The notes under the pieces were generated by a model. It was not told the DNA's origin. It saw only the letters and a list, made by a program, of their open reading frames with translations, and did not search any database. Shown one piece after another: positions 1-5,434 of a DNA stretch of 5,495 nucleotides; the stretch's first letter is position 1, and the number at the start of each line of letters is the position of its first letter. Origin of the DNA: an uncultured Erysipelotrichaceae bacterium (GTDB lineage Bacteria; Bacillota_I; Bacilli_A; Erysipelotrichales; Erysipelotrichaceae); contig CADBMY010000095.1 of NCBI GenBank assembly GCA_902795905.1, forward strand, positions 1-5,495, read 5' to 3'. The translations under genes were made by a program, and so were the position numbers.

Positions 1-156
1 AAAAAAGAACTGCCCTACACCATCGGCGGCGGTATAGGACAGTCCAGATTATGTATGTTACTGCTGAATAAAGCACATATCGGTGAAGTACAGTCCTCGC
101 TCTGGCCAAAGGAGATGCGGGAAGAACTCTCCGATACGAATATCAGACTTCTCTAG
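1..156 (+). CDS. asnA: Aspartate--ammonia ligase (asparagine synthetase A), C-terminal fragment
   Basis: The window opens inside this gene. Only the last 51 codons are present, ending at TAG 154-156, whereas the family is usually about 330 residues long. AsnA makes asparagine from aspartate, ammonia and ATP in the cytoplasm, using a class II aminoacyl-tRNA synthetase-like fold. The fragment carries the family's C-terminal signature: [14 protein letters not shown] (fragment residues 4-17), with the motif-3 type arginine R16 that contacts ATP, followed by [16 protein letters not shown], which closely resembles the usual 'HIGxVQxxxWP' ending. The gene is followed at once by a hairpin terminator, so it is probably the last gene of its transcript, and the next gene faces it. 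Recognition rests on the family motif and is confident. Nothing can be said about its start or promoter. Confidence 0.93.
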   Translation, partial: KKELPYTIGGGIGQSRLCMLLLNKAHIGEVQSSLWPKEMREELSDTNIRLL

Positions 157-180
157 TCATGCGCACGCATGACTTTTCTT
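155..180 (+). terminator. Rho-independent terminator of asnA
   Basis: AGTCATGCG (155-163) and CGCATGACT (166-174) are perfect reverse complements. They form an 8-9 bp stem with a very small loop, followed by TTTTCTT (174-180). The stem begins within the asnA stop codon and the T-tract ends at the stop codon of the convergent aminotransferase gene (179-181). On the minus strand the hairpin is followed by CTAGAG, not a T-run, so it should act mainly for asnA. Confidence 0.8.
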
Positions 181-1393
181 ATGCGATACCCTTCGCTTCC
201 GCAAGTCTGCACAGGGCATCTCTGATCCGATACAGGGCATCGATCACCTTATCGTTATCTCTGTATACACCGATCACGATACGCAGGTGTCCCTCACCGC
301 CGGCACCGTAGTTGATACCGTCATTGACCGATACGCGTGCTTCCCTGACAAGATAAGAAACGATCTCGGAGGATGAACCAAGGGCAGAAACATTCACCCA
401 GCACAGGAACCCGGACTGCGGCATGGCGCATGTTACACCGGGAATACTGTTCAGGATCTCATATGCCTTTACTCTCCTGTATGCGTAGGCTTCTTCGAAT
501 ACCTTCATGAACTCCGGATGCTCAAGCGCTTTGCATACGGTATTCTGCGCTGAGGTAGATGCCGCACCCACTACAGCTACCGCATTGGCATACATCGTAT
601 CCATGACCTTGTCATCCGCCACGATATAGCCTACCCGCAGACCGCTGAGACCCATGCCCTTGGAGAACGAGAAGACCGTTACCGTACGTTCAAACATACC
701 CGGCAGGGAAGCCGGTGTGACCATCTCATGTTCAAATGTGAAGTCCTCAAAGGCCTGATCACAGACCAGGATCAGATCATGACGAATACAGAAGTCTGCC
801 AGGGCTTCCAGAGATCTCCTGTCATAGACAACAGTCGTCGGGTTGTTCGGGTGTGTCAGGATGACCATCCTTGTACGTTCCGTGACCTTCTCTTCCAGCA
901 GAGATACATTCAGCTGATAGCCCTCTTCTTCCTTCAGCTCCACTGCCACCGGTATACCGCCCATGATCTCGACATCCAGAAAGTTATTCGGATAACTCGG
1001 GGAAGGGATCAGCACTTCATCCCCTTCATGCACAAACGGCAGGATCGCAAAGTACAGACCGCTGTCAGAGCCTGGGGTAATGATGATATTGCGCATCGGA
1101 TCCACATCCAGACCGTTCTGTTGTTTCAGCTTCTTTGCCAGCAGCTGACGCAGACGCAGACTGCCGACCGGTGCTGTATAGTGTGCTGCAGATTCCTTCA
1201 TTACTTCTTCTGCCAGTGTCTCTCTGATAAAGTCAGGCATGGAAGGATCAGGCATGAACGGATCTGCCCAGCCCATCAGGTCGATCTTCTCTTCAGCCAT
1301 CTTCGCATACGCATCACCGATATCTGCTTTCTCGGTACTGCCGAAAAGTCCTCCGTTAGCTTTTGCAAATGCCGGTATCATCTTTTCTTTCAT
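179..1393 (-). CDS. PLP-dependent fold-type I (class I/II) aminotransferase
   Basis: A 404-residue cytoplasmic enzyme of the aspartate-aminotransferase fold, about the usual length for the family. Visible signatures are SPSYP (131-135), HPNNPT (181-186, with the PLP-contacting Asn184), CDQAFEDF (211-218, with Asp212 for the pyridine nitrogen), the Schiff-base lysine K245 in FSFSK, the phosphate-binding R253 in SGLRVGY, and the carboxylate-binding R371 in HLRIV. The tyrosine that usually follows the aspartate by three residues is Phe215. The start was chosen at ATG 1391-1393 because AGGAG (1403-1407, read on the minus strand) lies 9 nt upstream. An in-frame ATG at 1397-1399 (two more residues) is only 3 nt from it and less likely. 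The frame stays open further upstream into the XRE gene, but nothing supports that extension. Substrate is not deducible; the family includes aspartate, alanine, aromatic and other amino acid aminotransferases. It is divergent from the XRE gene, which may regulate it. Confidence 0.9.
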   Translation of the reverse strand: MKEKMIPAFAKANGGLFGSTEKADIGDAYAKMAEEKIDLMGWADPFMPDPSMPDFIRETLAEEVMKESAAHYTAPVGSLRLRQLLAKKLKQQNGLDVDPMRNIIITPGSDSGLYFAILPFVHEGDEVLIPSPSYPNNFLDVEIMGGIPVAVELKEEEGYQLNVSLLEEKVTERTRMVILTHPNNPTTVVYDRRSLEALADFCIRHDLILVCDQAFEDFTFEHEMVTPASLPGMFERTVTVFSFSKGMGLSGLRVGYIVADDKVMDTMYANAVAVVGAASTSAQNTVCKALEHPEFMKVFEEAYAYRRVKAYEILNSIPGVTCAMPQSGFLCWVNVSALGSSSEIVSYLVREARVSVNDGINYGAGGEGHLRIVIGVYRDNDKVIDALYRIRDALCRLAEAKGIA

Positions 1394-1414
1394 ATTCATG
1401 ATCTCCTCTATACA

Positions 1415-1443
1415 AGTATATCCCATGCAAGTACTGCTTGCGT
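1415..1443 (-). promoter_or_regulatory. Candidate promoter for the aminotransferase gene
   Basis: Read on the minus strand, TATACT (1420-1415) matches the sigma-A -10 box at five of six positions and would start the transcript near 1408, just before AGGAG and the ATG at 1393. The hexamer 17 nt upstream, ACGCAA (1443-1438), is a poor -35 box, which suggests either a weak or an activator-dependent promoter. The dyad at 1424-1444 covers this -35 zone. Confidence 0.4.
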
Positions 1444-1444
1444 G
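1424..1444. promoter_or_regulatory. Imperfect dyad, candidate XRE operator between divergent genes
   Basis: The core GCAAGTACTGCTTGC (1427-1441) is a near-palindrome with six of seven pairs matching. With its flanks (1424-1444) eight of ten pairs match. A related half-site CAAGTA recurs 15 nt to the left, inside the small inverted repeat TATAC-AA-GTATA (1409-1420). The dyad lies over the -35 zone of both candidate divergent promoters, where an XRE protein encoded alongside would be expected to bind. Assignment to this regulator is inference. Confidence 0.4.
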
Positions 1445-1470
1445 ACGGAAGACACTGTCTGAATTATCAT
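1442..1470 (+). promoter_or_regulatory. Candidate promoter for the XRE / repeat protein / membrane protein operon
   Basis: GTGACG (1442-1447) matches the -35 consensus at four of six positions, and TATCAT (1465-1470) matches the -10 consensus at five of six, with an optimal 17-nt spacer. Transcription would begin near 1477, leaving a short leader that contains only AAAGGAAG and the start codon at 1494. Confidence 0.5.
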
Positions 1471-1493
1471 GTATGCAGAAAGGAAGAACAGTC

Positions 1494-1925
1494 ATGCTTG
1501 ATACGAAAGTGATTGGTGATCGTCTGCGGGAGCTTCGCATCCGGCAGGGTATGACCCAGGACGAAGTCGCCGAAGCGGTATATGTCTCCCGGCAGGCAGT
1601 ATCCGGCTGGGAGAAGGGTCTTGCCCTGCCATCGATCAGTTCCTGCATATTACTGCTGGATCTTTATCATACCGATCTGGATGATCTTCTGTGTCTTGAA
1701 CGGAAGAGTGAAACATCGGCACTGTACCAGGATATCCTTTCGGGCAGGATCGCACTGATTCCTTCCGAACATCTGTGGAGAATGTCTCCCGCTCAGAGAG
1801 AACAGATACTGATCCGGATATCCTGCGGAAGTATTACCGTAAACCATGAGGAACTGATGCCTTACCTCAGTAAAGATGAACAGGTATTTCTGTCCCGGCG
1901 AAAGGAGGACGGCGATGAGCACTAA
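1494..1925 (+). CDS. XRE-family helix-turn-helix regulator with C-terminal repeat units
   Basis: A 143-residue cytoplasmic DNA-binding protein. Residues 5-60 form a typical Cro/C1 HTH domain: GDRLRELRIRQGMTQDEVAE, then VYVSRQAVSGWEKG with the recognition helix around 32-42, then PSISSCILLLDLYHTDLDDLL. The remaining 75 residues are not a standard effector domain. They contain two degenerate copies of the repeat found in the next gene: SGRIALIPSEHLWRMSPAQ (83-101) and GSITVNHEELMPYLSKDEQ (112-130). Their matching serines, 98 and 126, lie 28 residues apart. The start at 1494 is chosen because AAAGGAAG (1479-1486) sits 7 nt upstream; an in-frame ATG at 1473 has no such site. The stop overlaps the next gene by 11 bp. 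It probably autoregulates and controls the divergent aminotransferase or its own operon. This is inferred from position; no target is shown directly. Confidence 0.88.
   Translation: MLDTKVIGDRLRELRIRQGMTQDEVAEAVYVSRQAVSGWEKGLALPSISSCILLLDLYHTDLDDLLCLERKSETSALYQDILSGRIALIPSEHLWRMSPAQREQILIRISCGSITVNHEELMPYLSKDEQVFLSRRKEDGDEH
1901..1908 (+). promoter_or_regulatory. Strong internal ribosome binding site that sets the repeat-protein start
   Basis: AAAGGAGG lies inside the 3' end of the XRE gene, 6 nt before ATG 1915. It is a near-perfect match to the 16S rRNA tail and argues that the repeat protein is made separately by coupled initiation, not only by frameshifting from the XRE gene. It also decides against the upstream in-frame ATG at 1876. 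Confidence 0.75.
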
Positions 1926-2784
1926 GAATATACTTCCGTTTCTGGACAGTGATGATCTGGTCCTTTTGGCCAGAAGAATACTGAAAACAGAAGACATGAC
2001 TTTTCAGGATGTAAGATTTGAAGATATCCTGCCGTACATGGATGAGGATGATATCGCAGAGATCGCGGAAGAATCCGTACGCAGAGATCCCGATCTGCTT
2101 ATATGTATGATGCCCTATATGGATGAGGATGATCTGGGAAAGGTTCTGCGCTTACTGCCCGAAGAAAAACTGGAAACGTATCTCTCCAGGAAGAGCGTAC
2201 TGCATCAGGTGATCCGCAGTCTCGATGAAGATGATCTGGCAGAGATCGCGGAAAGGATCACACCTGCACATCCTTCTCTGCTCAGTGTGATGGCACCGTT
2301 TCTCGATGAAGATGATGTTTCCGGGATCGCCGTAAAACTGATGAAAGACGGGATATCCGTAGATATTGCTTCACTGGTGCCGTACATGGATGAAGACGGG
2401 ATCACCAGGTGTATGCAGGCTGCTCAGGCTCTTGGGATGGATATGACATCTCTGCTGTATGACAGGCGAATACTGTCAAATATGGACGAAGATGATATAG
2501 GCAGGATCGCTGTACAGCTGATCAGGGACGGCATACCGGTCGATATCGGTGAACTGCTTCCGTTCATGGATCAGGACAGTGCAGACCGTTGTTTCCGCTA
2601 TGCGGCCGGCAGAGATGAAAACTGGCAGGTATATCTGCCCTTTGTCTCTGAGGATGCCCTGCACAGACTTTTAAAGGACTACATCGCAGGCAGGATACAG
2701 ATCAGTTTTGATGAGATCTATCCCTATATGGATGAAGATGATATCCGTACACTCTTTCGTTATGAGATAGCACGGACAAAGTAA
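1915..2784 (+). CDS. Acidic tandem-repeat protein (PYMDEDD repeats), function unknown
   Basis: A 289-residue protein without signal peptide or membrane segment, built almost wholly from ten repeats of about 27-34 residues. Each centres on P-[FY]-[ML]-D-E-D-D-[ILV], with the first Asp (or Ser) at 11, 43, 70, 104, 131, 159, 191, 219, 245 and 273. The motif is followed by a helix-like stretch such as IAEIAEESVRR, then a second hydrophobic stretch leading to the next motif, so a two-helix solenoid is likely. Repeats 4, 7, 8 and 9 are degenerate (RSLDEDDL, SNMDEDDI, PFMDQDSA, PFVSEDAL). The start at 1915 is fixed by AAAGGAGG 6 nt upstream, and the gene overlaps the XRE gene by 11 bp. I do not recognise a named family. 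Solenoid repeats usually bind proteins or ligands, so a sensory or partner-binding role with the XRE protein is plausible but inferred. Confidence 0.85.
   Translation: MSTKNILPFLDSDDLVLLARRILKTEDMTFQDVRFEDILPYMDEDDIAEIAEESVRRDPDLLICMMPYMDEDDLGKVLRLLPEEKLETYLSRKSVLHQVIRSLDEDDLAEIAERITPAHPSLLSVMAPFLDEDDVSGIAVKLMKDGISVDIASLVPYMDEDGITRCMQAAQALGMDMTSLLYDRRILSNMDEDDIGRIAVQLIRDGIPVDIGELLPFMDQDSADRCFRYAAGRDENWQVYLPFVSEDALHRLLKDYIAGRIQISFDEIYPYMDEDDIRTLFRYEIARTK
1936..2745 (+). repeat. Protein-coding tandem repeats with a higher-order ~180-bp period
   Basis: Ten motif copies span this interval. Beyond the basic 27-28-residue unit there is a 60-61-residue super-unit. Residues 131-170 align without gaps to 191-230 (2305-2424 against 2485-2604), with 22 of 40 identical. 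Residues 43-74 align to 104-135 with 18 of 32 identical. This indicates growth by duplication of two-motif blocks followed by divergence. Third-position differences are common, so the duplication is not recent. Confidence 0.8.
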
Positions 2785-2785
2785 T

Positions 2786-2941
2786 ATGCACGATCATACA
2801 AGTATTCGTTATTACGTACCCGAGGGGGTACAGGAGCCTTTTCTTATGCTTTCACGGCCATGGATACCCACCGGATCGCAGATCATCCTGTGCATCCTGC
2901 TGTGTCTGATCCTGCTGTGCGGTATGTACAGTTTCCATTGA
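2786..2941 (+). CDS. Small single-pass membrane protein, 51 aa
   Basis: This short gene starts 1 nt after the repeat-protein stop (TAA T ATG), suggesting translation by coupled re-initiation; no good separate ribosome binding site is visible. The product has a polar N-terminus (MHDHTSIRYYVPEG), a proline- and aromatic-containing linker (RPWIPTGSQ, 24-32), then one hydrophobic segment IILCILLCLILLCGMY (33-48) with three cysteines, ending in SFH. It has no cleavable signal sequence or downstream mature domain, so it most likely sits in the membrane with the N-terminal 30 residues in the cytoplasm. No family is recognised. Its place at the end of an XRE/solenoid operon suggests a membrane anchor or partner for those proteins; a small membrane-active toxin is an alternative. 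The chance of a spurious frame is moderate, but the tight junction and clear transmembrane segment favour a real gene. Confidence 0.6.
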   Translation: MHDHTSIRYYVPEGVQEPFLMLSRPWIPTGSQIILCILLCLILLCGMYSFH

Positions 2942-2967
2942 CAACTGTACGGCAGACGTGTTACTGT
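2938..2967 (+). promoter_or_regulatory. Candidate promoter upstream of the MATE gene
   Basis: TTGACA (2938-2943) is a perfect -35 consensus that overlaps the stop codon of the small membrane protein gene. Eighteen nt later is TACTGT (2962-2967), a weak -10 box (three of six), but preceded by TG at 2959-2960 in the extended -10 arrangement. The transcript would begin near 2974 and pass through the terminator hairpin before reaching the MATE start. Weaker alternatives, such as TTGGAT (2978-2983) with AATCAT (3001-3006), would start inside the hairpin and escape it. Confidence 0.4.
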
Positions 2968-2981
2968 TCTTTAGAAGTTGG

Positions 2982-3044
2982 ATGCATATGAGTGCTGCCG
3001 AATCATTGGCAGCACTCTTGTTTTTTAAGGAGTTATATGGCTGA
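2982..3044 (+). other. Possible 20-codon leader reading frame overlapping the MATE start
   Basis: A short frame, MHMSAAESLAALLFFKELYG, starts at ATG 2982 (or ATG 2988) and ends at TGA 3042-3044, just past the MATE start codon at 3037. It spans the whole terminator hairpin, so ribosomes on it would prevent the hairpin from forming and deliver translation to the MATE start. Its ribosome binding site (AGAAG at 2973-2977) is weak, and such a short frame may occur by chance. Confidence 0.2.
2990..3026 (+). terminator. Rho-independent terminator abutting the MATE ribosome binding site
   Basis: GAGTGCTGCC (2990-2999) pairs perfectly with GGCAGCACTC (3008-3017) around an 8-nt loop, followed by TTGTTTTTT (3018-3026). 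The AAGGAG of the MATE gene begins at the very next base (3027). It can end the XRE operon transcript, but its position leaves no room for a promoter between it and the MATE gene, so it may also act as an attenuator. Confidence 0.85.
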
Positions 3045-4401
3045 TAAAGGACTGATCAGAGATCTTACCAAGGGAAAGATCGCCCCCGTACTGCTTACCC
3101 TGGCATATCCGGTAATGTTATCCAATCTGCTGCAGACCGTATACAGTATGGCTGATATGGTCATTGTCGGACAATTTGAAGGCAGTGCAGGTCTTTCTGC
3201 TGTATCCATCGGCGGTGATCTGATCCACCTGTTTACGTTTATCGGCATGGGCTTTGCGACTGCCGGACAGATCATGGTCTCCCAGTATATCGGTGCCGGC
3301 AAGAGAGATGAACTGAACGGTGTCATCGGTACCCTGTTCAGCATTTCGTTTCTGACAGCTGTCCTGTTATCCGTGCTCTGCCTGACATCCGCAGATACGT
3401 TCCTGAATCTGTTACATGCGCCTGCCGCCTCGTATGCCGGAGCGCTTGCCTATACGCTCTGCAGCAGCTGGGGCATGGTGTTTATCTTCGGCTACAACAT
3501 GGTCTCGGCGATCCTGCGCGGGATGGGTGATTCCAAACACCCGATGTACTTCATCGTCTTTGCGTCGGTGATGAATATCCTGCTGGATCTTCTGTTTATC
3601 GGCAGTTTCCACATGGGTGCCTTCGGCGCAGCTCTGGCCACGATCATGTCCCAGGGTACTTCCCTGTTACTGTGTCTGACTTACCTGTACAGACACCGGG
3701 ATGCCTTTGCGTTTGACTTCCGTCCTGCCAGTTTCCGCATTCACAGAAAGCCGTTAATGACAATGTTAAAGCTTGGTCTGCCGATTGCCGTACAGACCAG
3801 TGCCGGCAGTATCTCCGGGCTCTTTGTCAGTTCGTTCATCAATACCTACGGTGTTGCCGCCAGTGCGGTCACCGGCGTCGGAAACAAGATGAACAGTATC
3901 GCCCTGATCGTTGCCAATGCGCTGAATACATCCGGTTCTTCGATCATCGGACAGAGCTTCGGCGCCGGTAAGATCGACCGTGTGCGTTCGGTCTTCTTCC
4001 ATGTCTTCTGTTTTGATCTGATCTTTGTCAGTCTGATCAGCCTCGGTATCCTGACCTTCCCCGAACAGGTCTTCTCGCTCTTCAACAACGATCCGGAAGT
4101 CCTGCGTCTTTCGCATGTCTATGCACCGGTGGCCGCCATCTCCTTCATGGGCTTTGCGGTCAGGAGTCCGAGTCTTGCCTTTATCAACGGTCTTGGTCAG
4201 GCAAAGATGAATTTCTTCATGGGTGTGACCGAAGGCTTTATCCTGCGTATCGGTCTGACATATCTTCTGGGTGTGGTCCTTGGCTTTGGTCTGCAGGGAT
4301 TCTGGTATGGCTCTGTCATTGCCAGCTATGGCTACGGGCTTGTGATCTTCCCCTACTTCTTCAGCAATACCTGGCTTAACCGCAAGTCAGTCGCAGAATA
4401 A
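3037..4401 (+). CDS. MATE-family multidrug/cation antiporter
   Basis: A 454-residue polytopic inner-membrane protein, the usual MATE length, made of two MatE halves of six predicted membrane segments each. MATE pumps expel cationic drugs or metabolites in exchange for Na+ or H+. Family features in the N-half are PVMLSNLLQTVYSMADMVIVG (from residue 25, with Asp40), VSQYIGAGK (81-89), ILRGMGDSKHP (159-169) and NILLDLLFIG (180-189). The C-half repeats the pattern with VGNKMNS (281-287) and IIGQSFGAGK (303-312), the internal echo of VSQYIGAGK. The start at ATG 3037 is supported by AAGGAG (3027-3032) and by the conserved short N-terminus before the first helix; an upstream GTG at 2992 would encode hairpin sequence. 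The gene is preceded directly by a terminator, which suggests conditional expression. An MBL-fold hydrolase follows 21 nt later. The substrate cannot be read from sequence. Confidence 0.93.
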   Translation: MADKGLIRDLTKGKIAPVLLTLAYPVMLSNLLQTVYSMADMVIVGQFEGSAGLSAVSIGGDLIHLFTFIGMGFATAGQIMVSQYIGAGKRDELNGVIGTLFSISFLTAVLLSVLCLTSADTFLNLLHAPAASYAGALAYTLCSSWGMVFIFGYNMVSAILRGMGDSKHPMYFIVFASVMNILLDLLFIGSFHMGAFGAALATIMSQGTSLLLCLTYLYRHRDAFAFDFRPASFRIHRKPLMTMLKLGLPIAVQTSAGSISGLFVSSFINTYGVAASAVTGVGNKMNSIALIVANALNTSGSSIIGQSFGAGKIDRVRSVFFHVFCFDLIFVSLISLGILTFPEQVFSLFNNDPEVLRLSHVYAPVAAISFMGFAVRSPSLAFINGLGQAKMNFFMGVTEGFILRIGLTYLLGVVLGFGLQGFWYGSVIASYGYGLVIFPYFFSNTWLNRKSVAE

Positions 4402-4422
4402 TATAGAAAGTGAGGTATTCCC

Positions 4423-5361
4423 ATGGGAATGATCAACCGGCCGATCATCGCGGAGATCGCGCCAAACACGTATCACATCAATGAATTCGGTGTCGACTGC
4501 CAGTATCTTCTGATCGGTGAGGAAAGAGCACTGCTGATCGATACCGGAACCGGTCTTTACGACGTAAAGAAGACCGTGGAGACACTGACCGACAAACCAT
4601 ACGATGTCGTTGTCACACATATGCACGGTGATCATAACGGCGGTTCCGATCAGTTCGAGACCGTGTGGATGCACCCGGCGGATATCGCTCTGGTTCCCGG
4701 CGCAAGGGCTATGGGTGATCCCGAGGCAGTACGCAGGAAGCTGCAGCGCATGGAAGAGATGAAGACCGTCGGTCACTACGAGACAGGTACCTTTGGGTAC
4801 AACTGGCCAAGATATGATCACATCTTCCCGTATGAGACACTGGAACGGATCGTCCCGGAACACAGCACGGTCTATCAGCCCCTGCAGGACGGGCAGGTAT
4901 TCGAGCTTGGAAACAGACCAGTTACGGTCTATCACACACCCGGACATACACCCGGCTCGGTCTCCCTGCTGGATCACAAGCGCCGGATCCTGTTTGCCGG
5001 TGATGCGATGAACTCCAACGTCGGCACCCGTTCCGTCGGCGGTGCTTACTCCGGTGTAGCAGTCAGCACGATGCTCAGGGGACTCCTGCGCATTCAGGCT
5101 ATGCGTGATCAGTACGATCAGACTTTCACCGGTCATGTGGCCTATGCCAATACCGTGGATATCTTCTCCCAGCCGGCTTTTGTCCTGGATGATGTCATCG
5201 AGAATCTGCGCAGACTCCTGAACGGTACAGCCGAGATCATTCAGATGCCTTCACACCTGAAGCCGGAACTGGTCATGCCTACCGCGATCTATCGTACTGC
5301 CGCCACGATCTTCAACCCGGACCTGCTCTGGGAAGAGGGAGAGGAACATATCATTCCCTGA
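4423..5361 (+). CDS. Metallo-beta-lactamase-fold hydrolase
   Basis: A 312-residue soluble protein of the MBL superfamily with no signal peptide or membrane segment. The core is complete: QYLLIGEERALLIDTGTG (27-44), the zinc motif THMHGDHNGG with H66, H68, D70 and H71, a third-metal-ligand histidine H175 in HTPGHTPGS (171-179), the bridging D194 in FAGDAM, and H238 in FTGHVAY. All ligands expected for a binuclear metal site are present, so it should be catalytically active. General family activities include thioester, lactone and phosphodiester hydrolysis; the particular substrate is not evident. It lacks the features of a secreted beta-lactamase. ATG 4423 follows GTGAGG with a 7-nt gap; ATG 4429 is a less well-spaced alternative. 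The gene lies 21 nt behind the MATE pump without a terminator between them, so co-transcription is likely and a shared detoxification role is possible. Confidence 0.92.
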   Translation: MGMINRPIIAEIAPNTYHINEFGVDCQYLLIGEERALLIDTGTGLYDVKKTVETLTDKPYDVVVTHMHGDHNGGSDQFETVWMHPADIALVPGARAMGDPEAVRRKLQRMEEMKTVGHYETGTFGYNWPRYDHIFPYETLERIVPEHSTVYQPLQDGQVFELGNRPVTVYHTPGHTPGSVSLLDHKRRILFAGDAMNSNVGTRSVGGAYSGVAVSTMLRGLLRIQAMRDQYDQTFTGHVAYANTVDIFSQPAFVLDDVIENLRRLLNGTAEIIQMPSHLKPELVMPTAIYRTAATIFNPDLLWEEGEEHIIP

Positions 5362-5382
5362 TATCTGACTGTACATCTTAAC

Positions 5383-5434
5383 AAAAAGGATATAGATTCT
5401 CATGATCAGTAACCATGGAATCTATATCCTTTTT
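5383..5434. terminator. Bidirectional Rho-independent terminator
   Basis: AAAAAGGATATAGATTC (5383-5399) and GAATCTATATCCTTTTT (5418-5434) form a perfect 17-bp inverted repeat. The loop side can extend the stem, because CATG at 5401-5404 pairs with CATG at 5414-5417. A five-T run closes each strand, so it can end the MATE/MBL transcript and also a convergent transcript from the right. Confidence 0.88.

Noticed and set aside
728..1462. 244-codon plus-strand frame opposite the aminotransferase
   Set aside because: It is antisense to a gene with complete catalytic motifs, its translation is rich in Cys/His/Gln with no recognisable domain, and no convincing ribosome binding site precedes it.
1394..1648. 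N-terminal extension of the aminotransferase reading frame by about 84 codons on the minus strand
   Set aside because: It runs antisense through the XRE gene's HTH codons and lacks family-like sequence. A good AGGAG site sits directly before the internal ATG at 1393.
1936..2745. DEDD motifs as EF-hand or dockerin-type calcium sites, or as a DEDD exonuclease
   Set aside because: The spacing and flanking residues do not fit the DxDxDG loop of calcium-binding families. A DEDD nuclease has its four acids spread over separate motifs, not in one tetrapeptide.
1936..2745. CRISPR or DNA-level tandem array
   Set aside because: The periodicity lies in the protein and diverges at third codon positions. 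There are no identical repeats with unique spacers.
2941..3036. Mini-ykkC-like or other riboswitch upstream of the MATE gene
   Set aside because: One short CTG-TACGG-CAG stem and a nearby ACG are visible, but the paired ACGR-loop hairpins of that class are not, and the leader is too short for the larger metabolite riboswitches.
3766..4116. Minus-strand frames opposite the MATE gene
   Set aside because: Their Asp/Glu/Arg/Thr-rich translations are the expected antisense of hydrophobic membrane-helix codons.
4387..5136. 249-codon minus-strand frame opposite the MBL hydrolase gene
   Set aside because: It is a shadow of the MBL gene, whose metal-binding motifs are complete. The translation shows no domain and its start lies within the opposite gene.
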